From: Spirochaetaceae bacterium
GTDB lineage: Bacteria > Spirochaetota > Spirochaetia > Treponematales > Breznakiellaceae
Direction of reading: 5' to 3'
Length of the DNA stretch: 6,634 nt
Assembly (NCBI GenBank): GCA_031265025.1
Contig: JAISDF010000042.1
Span: 1-6,634 of the forward strand
This document shows, piece after piece, positions 4,850 to 6,634 of this stretch (position 1 is the first letter of the stretch; each line of letters starts with the position of its first letter). Under the pieces are notes generated by a model. It made no database searches and was not told the origin of the DNA. It worked only from the letters and a program-made list of their open reading frames with translations. Both the position numbers and the translations under genes were made by a program.

Positions 4850-6268
4850 TTATTTGCCTACGCAAAAACGGCTGAACATGGCGTCCAGTATGTCCGCCGT
4901 GGAGACCTCTCCGGTGATTTCCCCCAGGGCGTCTACGCTGTCCCTGAGGAGGGGGGCGGCGAGGTCAAGGGGGCTTCCCGCGTCAGCGAGGGCAAGGGCC
5001 TCTTTAAGCGAAGCAAGGGAACGGTCCACAAGGAGTTTCTGCCTTTCCGCCGCTATGCCGGGCGCGGCCCGCGTTATGTCCCCGCGGCCTGATTCGGGGA
5101 CGAGGGCGGCGATAACGGCCTTTTCAAGCTCCGCCATGCCTTCGCCTGTTTTCGCGCTTATGCCGGGCATTTCCGCCTTCATGGCCCCGGGCGGTTTCGC
5201 CCTGTCAATCTTGTTCCATACCACGAGAACGGGACCCCCGGCCTTGAGTTCCCTGATGAACTCCCTGTCGGCCTCTTCCATGCCCCGGCTTCCGTCGACA
5301 AGGTAGAGGGTCAGGTCGGAACGGGCGGCAAGCGCCCTGCTTCGTTCTATGCCCTGCCTTTCAATCCTGTCCTGTGAATCCTGGAATCCGGCGGTATCGG
5401 CAAGGCGCACCGGTATACCCCCGATGGAAACCCACGCTTCTATCCAGTCCCTGGTCGTACCGGGTATTTCGGTGACAATGGAACGCTCTTCCCTGAGCAG
5501 GTAATTGAAGAGACTCGACTTTCCCGCGTTGGGCCTTCCGGCGATTACAAGCAGCGCCCCTTCCTGGCAGAGCCTTTCCCGGGCGTAGGAAGCGGCAAGG
5601 GCAGTAAGCCTCAACGCCGCTTCTTCGGCGGCTTTCCTGCCGGGAAGAACGCTGCCTGTCCCGTCTGTATCGGGAGGCGGCGCTACGCCGTCTTCTTCGG
5701 AATAATCAAGAAGCAGTTCCGTCCCGGTGAGGACTTCAATCAAAAGGTCCTTTATTCCCTGAATCTCGTCATGGAGAAGCCCTGAAAGCCGCCCCGCCGC
5801 CTTTTTAAGGGAAAGCTCTGTCTTTGACGAAACCAGTTCCATGACCGCTTCGCAGCGGGTAAGGTCCAGCTTGCCGTGCATGAAAGCCCGGAAGGTGAAT
5901 TCGCCCCGCAGCGCGTCACGGAAGCCAAGCTCCCGGAGGCGCTCCAGTATGGAACGGGCCGCCCTGCCGCCGCCGTGGCAGCTTATATCAAGGGCGTCTT
6001 CGCCCGTATAGGAACGGGGAGCGCGGAAAACGGAAAGCACCACCTCGTCAAGGGGAGCGCCCCCGCTGTCCCTGATCCAGCCGTGCAAAAGGACCTGCCC
6101 CGGCGAGGCGCGGAGCTTTTCCCCGCGGGAAAAACAGGGCGCGAAAAGTTCCAAAGAGCCCTTTCCTGAAACGCGCAGAATATCCAGCGCCCCCCGGCTC
6201 CCGTCCGTGGCCAGGGCGGCAATGGGAGCTTCATCGCCGTAATACGCCGTGTTCACGGTATGTGCCAT
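4850..6268 (-). CDS. mnmE: tRNA modification GTPase MnmE (TrmE)
   Basis: This complete 472-residue protein is slightly longer than the usual ~455. It is the GTPase partner of MnmG in wobble-uridine modification. The N-terminal folate/dimerisation domain (about 1-120) has the conserved SYTGED and CHGG (86-100) blocks. The central helical domain is split around a G domain with P-loop GRPNAGKS (244-251), GTTRD (270-274), DTAG (291-294), NKID (352-355) and SAK (371-373). The C-terminus is the signature FCVGK, whose Cys470-equivalent position (Cys469) is the conserved cysteine. A Pro/Gly/Asp-rich linker at about 191-211 accounts for some of the extra length. AGGA lies 8 nt upstream of the ATG at 6268. 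The gene starts 5 nt after the upstream membrane-protein gene and is followed by mnmG, so an operon is very likely. Confidence 0.97.
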   Translation of the reverse strand: MAHTVNTAYYGDEAPIAALATDGSRGALDILRVSGKGSLELFAPCFSRGEKLRASPGQVLLHGWIRDSGGAPLDEVVLSVFRAPRSYTGEDALDISCHGGGRAARSILERLRELGFRDALRGEFTFRAFMHGKLDLTRCEAVMELVSSKTELSLKKAAGRLSGLLHDEIQGIKDLLIEVLTGTELLLDYSEEDGVAPPPDTDGTGSVLPGRKAAEEAALRLTALAASYARERLCQEGALLVIAGRPNAGKSSLFNYLLREERSIVTEIPGTTRDWIEAWVSIGGIPVRLADTAGFQDSQDRIERQGIERSRALAARSDLTLYLVDGSRGMEEADREFIRELKAGGPVLVVWNKIDRAKPPGAMKAEMPGISAKTGEGMAELEKAVIAALVPESGRGDITRAAPGIAAERQKLLVDRSLASLKEALALADAGSPLDLAAPLLRDSVDALGEITGEVSTADILDAMFSRFCVGK

Positions 6269-6273
6269 TAACG

Positions 6274-6634
6274 CTATCCTGAACGGGCAAGGGAGAAGCG
6301 GACAAAGAAGGCCGGGGCAACGGCGGATACCCAGAATCCGGCGGCCCCGTAGAGGCAGAAACGGGCCAGGGCGTAGTAAGGCGAATCTTCTACGGGGAGC
6401 AGCCGTTTCAGGGCAATATACAGGAAACCCAGTCCCGCCATGCCGAACACATAACGCAGGGCAAGGAGGAGCGGTTTTTTTGGCGCCGGCCCTGCTTCTG
6501 CGCGGCCCGAACCATCCTCAGACCCGTGCCCCTCAGGACCGCGCTCCGGGAGAAACCCGGCGCGAAAGGGGAAGCGGCTTTTCATCAGGACATAGCCGCC
6601 CCCAAACCCAAGAAGCAGCCCGCCAGGGCCGGGG
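6274..6634 (-). CDS. C-terminal part of a membrane protein, probable PAP2-family phosphatase (partial)
   Basis: The reading frame is open at the right window edge and ends at TAG (6276-6274), so the N-terminal part, including any catalytic residues, is missing. An ATG at 6585 is in frame, but coding continues upstream of it (PGPGGLLLGFGGGYVL), so it is probably internal. About 120 residues are visible. They comprise a hydrophobic segment at the edge, a polar Gly/Glu/Pro-rich linker, then two hydrophobic segments (around LALRYVFGMAGLGFLYIAL and ARFCLYGAAGFWVSAVAPAFF). The closing pattern 'RF..YG..GFWVS..AP..F' resembles the C-terminal end of some PAP2-family lipid phosphatases, recalled by eye. 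The PAP2 signature itself is outside the window, so the family is tentative and another multi-pass protein is possible. It is the promoter-proximal visible gene of the mnmE-mnmG operon. Confidence 0.6.
   Translation of the reverse strand, partial: PGPGGLLLGFGGGYVLMKSRFPFRAGFLPERGPEGHGSEDGSGRAEAGPAPKKPLLLALRYVFGMAGLGFLYIALKRLLPVEDSPYYALARFCLYGAAGFWVSAVAPAFFVRFSLARSG

Noticed and set aside
4812..5306. 164-codon plus-strand open frame antisense to mnmE
   Set aside because: Ser/Arg/Ala-rich shadow over the conserved MnmE G domain and C-terminus; no independent support.
1..6634. CRISPR array, tRNA/rRNA, insertion sequence, phage or toxin-antitoxin genes
   Set aside because: No regularly spaced repeats, cloverleaf-like structures, transposase motifs or terminal inverted repeats were seen on reading both strands.

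Overview
The window is a dense, GC-rich bacterial chromosomal segment with no mobile elements, tRNAs, rRNAs or CRISPR. The gene content suggests an anaerobic or fermentative, double-membrane bacterium. The relaxed lipobox of the small FMN-binding lipoprotein (FFSC), together with the look of the fumarate-reductase-like and PAP2-like proteins, points to a spirochaete (Treponema-like, perhaps gut-associated). This placement is an inference from protein character, not from a search.

Left third (1-2361): a flavin redox cluster. It starts with the 3' end of a plus-strand gene (possibly a flavodoxin-fold NAD(P)H/FMN reductase). This overlaps by 4 nt (ATGA) the start of a 117-residue FMN-binding lipoprotein. 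Convergent to them, on the minus strand, is a 588-residue lipoprotein with an N-terminal FMN-binding domain and a C-terminal FAD domain of the flavocytochrome c fumarate reductase / urocanate reductase family. Its active-site residues match fumarate reductase. A strong terminator hairpin separates the convergent genes. Together they could move electrons from a cytoplasmic donor to an exported, heme-free, flavin-based terminal reductase. That circuit is inferred.

Centre (2362-2917): a 185-bp divergent intergenic region has a good sigma70-type promoter for the reductase. A perfect 15-bp palindrome overlies its -10 box. A weaker promoter faces the other way for a HIT-family nucleotide hydrolase gene (2547-2891). 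The HIT gene's likely terminator lies inside the 3' end of the convergent mnmG.

Right (2918-6634): a minus-strand operon, read right to left: a membrane protein cut by the window edge (probable PAP2-family phosphatase C-terminus), then mnmE, then mnmG. MnmE and MnmG form the complex that makes the (carboxymethyl)aminomethyl modification at wobble uridine 34 of certain tRNAs. Both look complete, with all key motifs.

No clearly undescribed system is visible. The most interesting parts are the flavin cluster (paired FMN lipoproteins, serine at both predicted flavinylation sites) and the palindrome on the reductase promoter.
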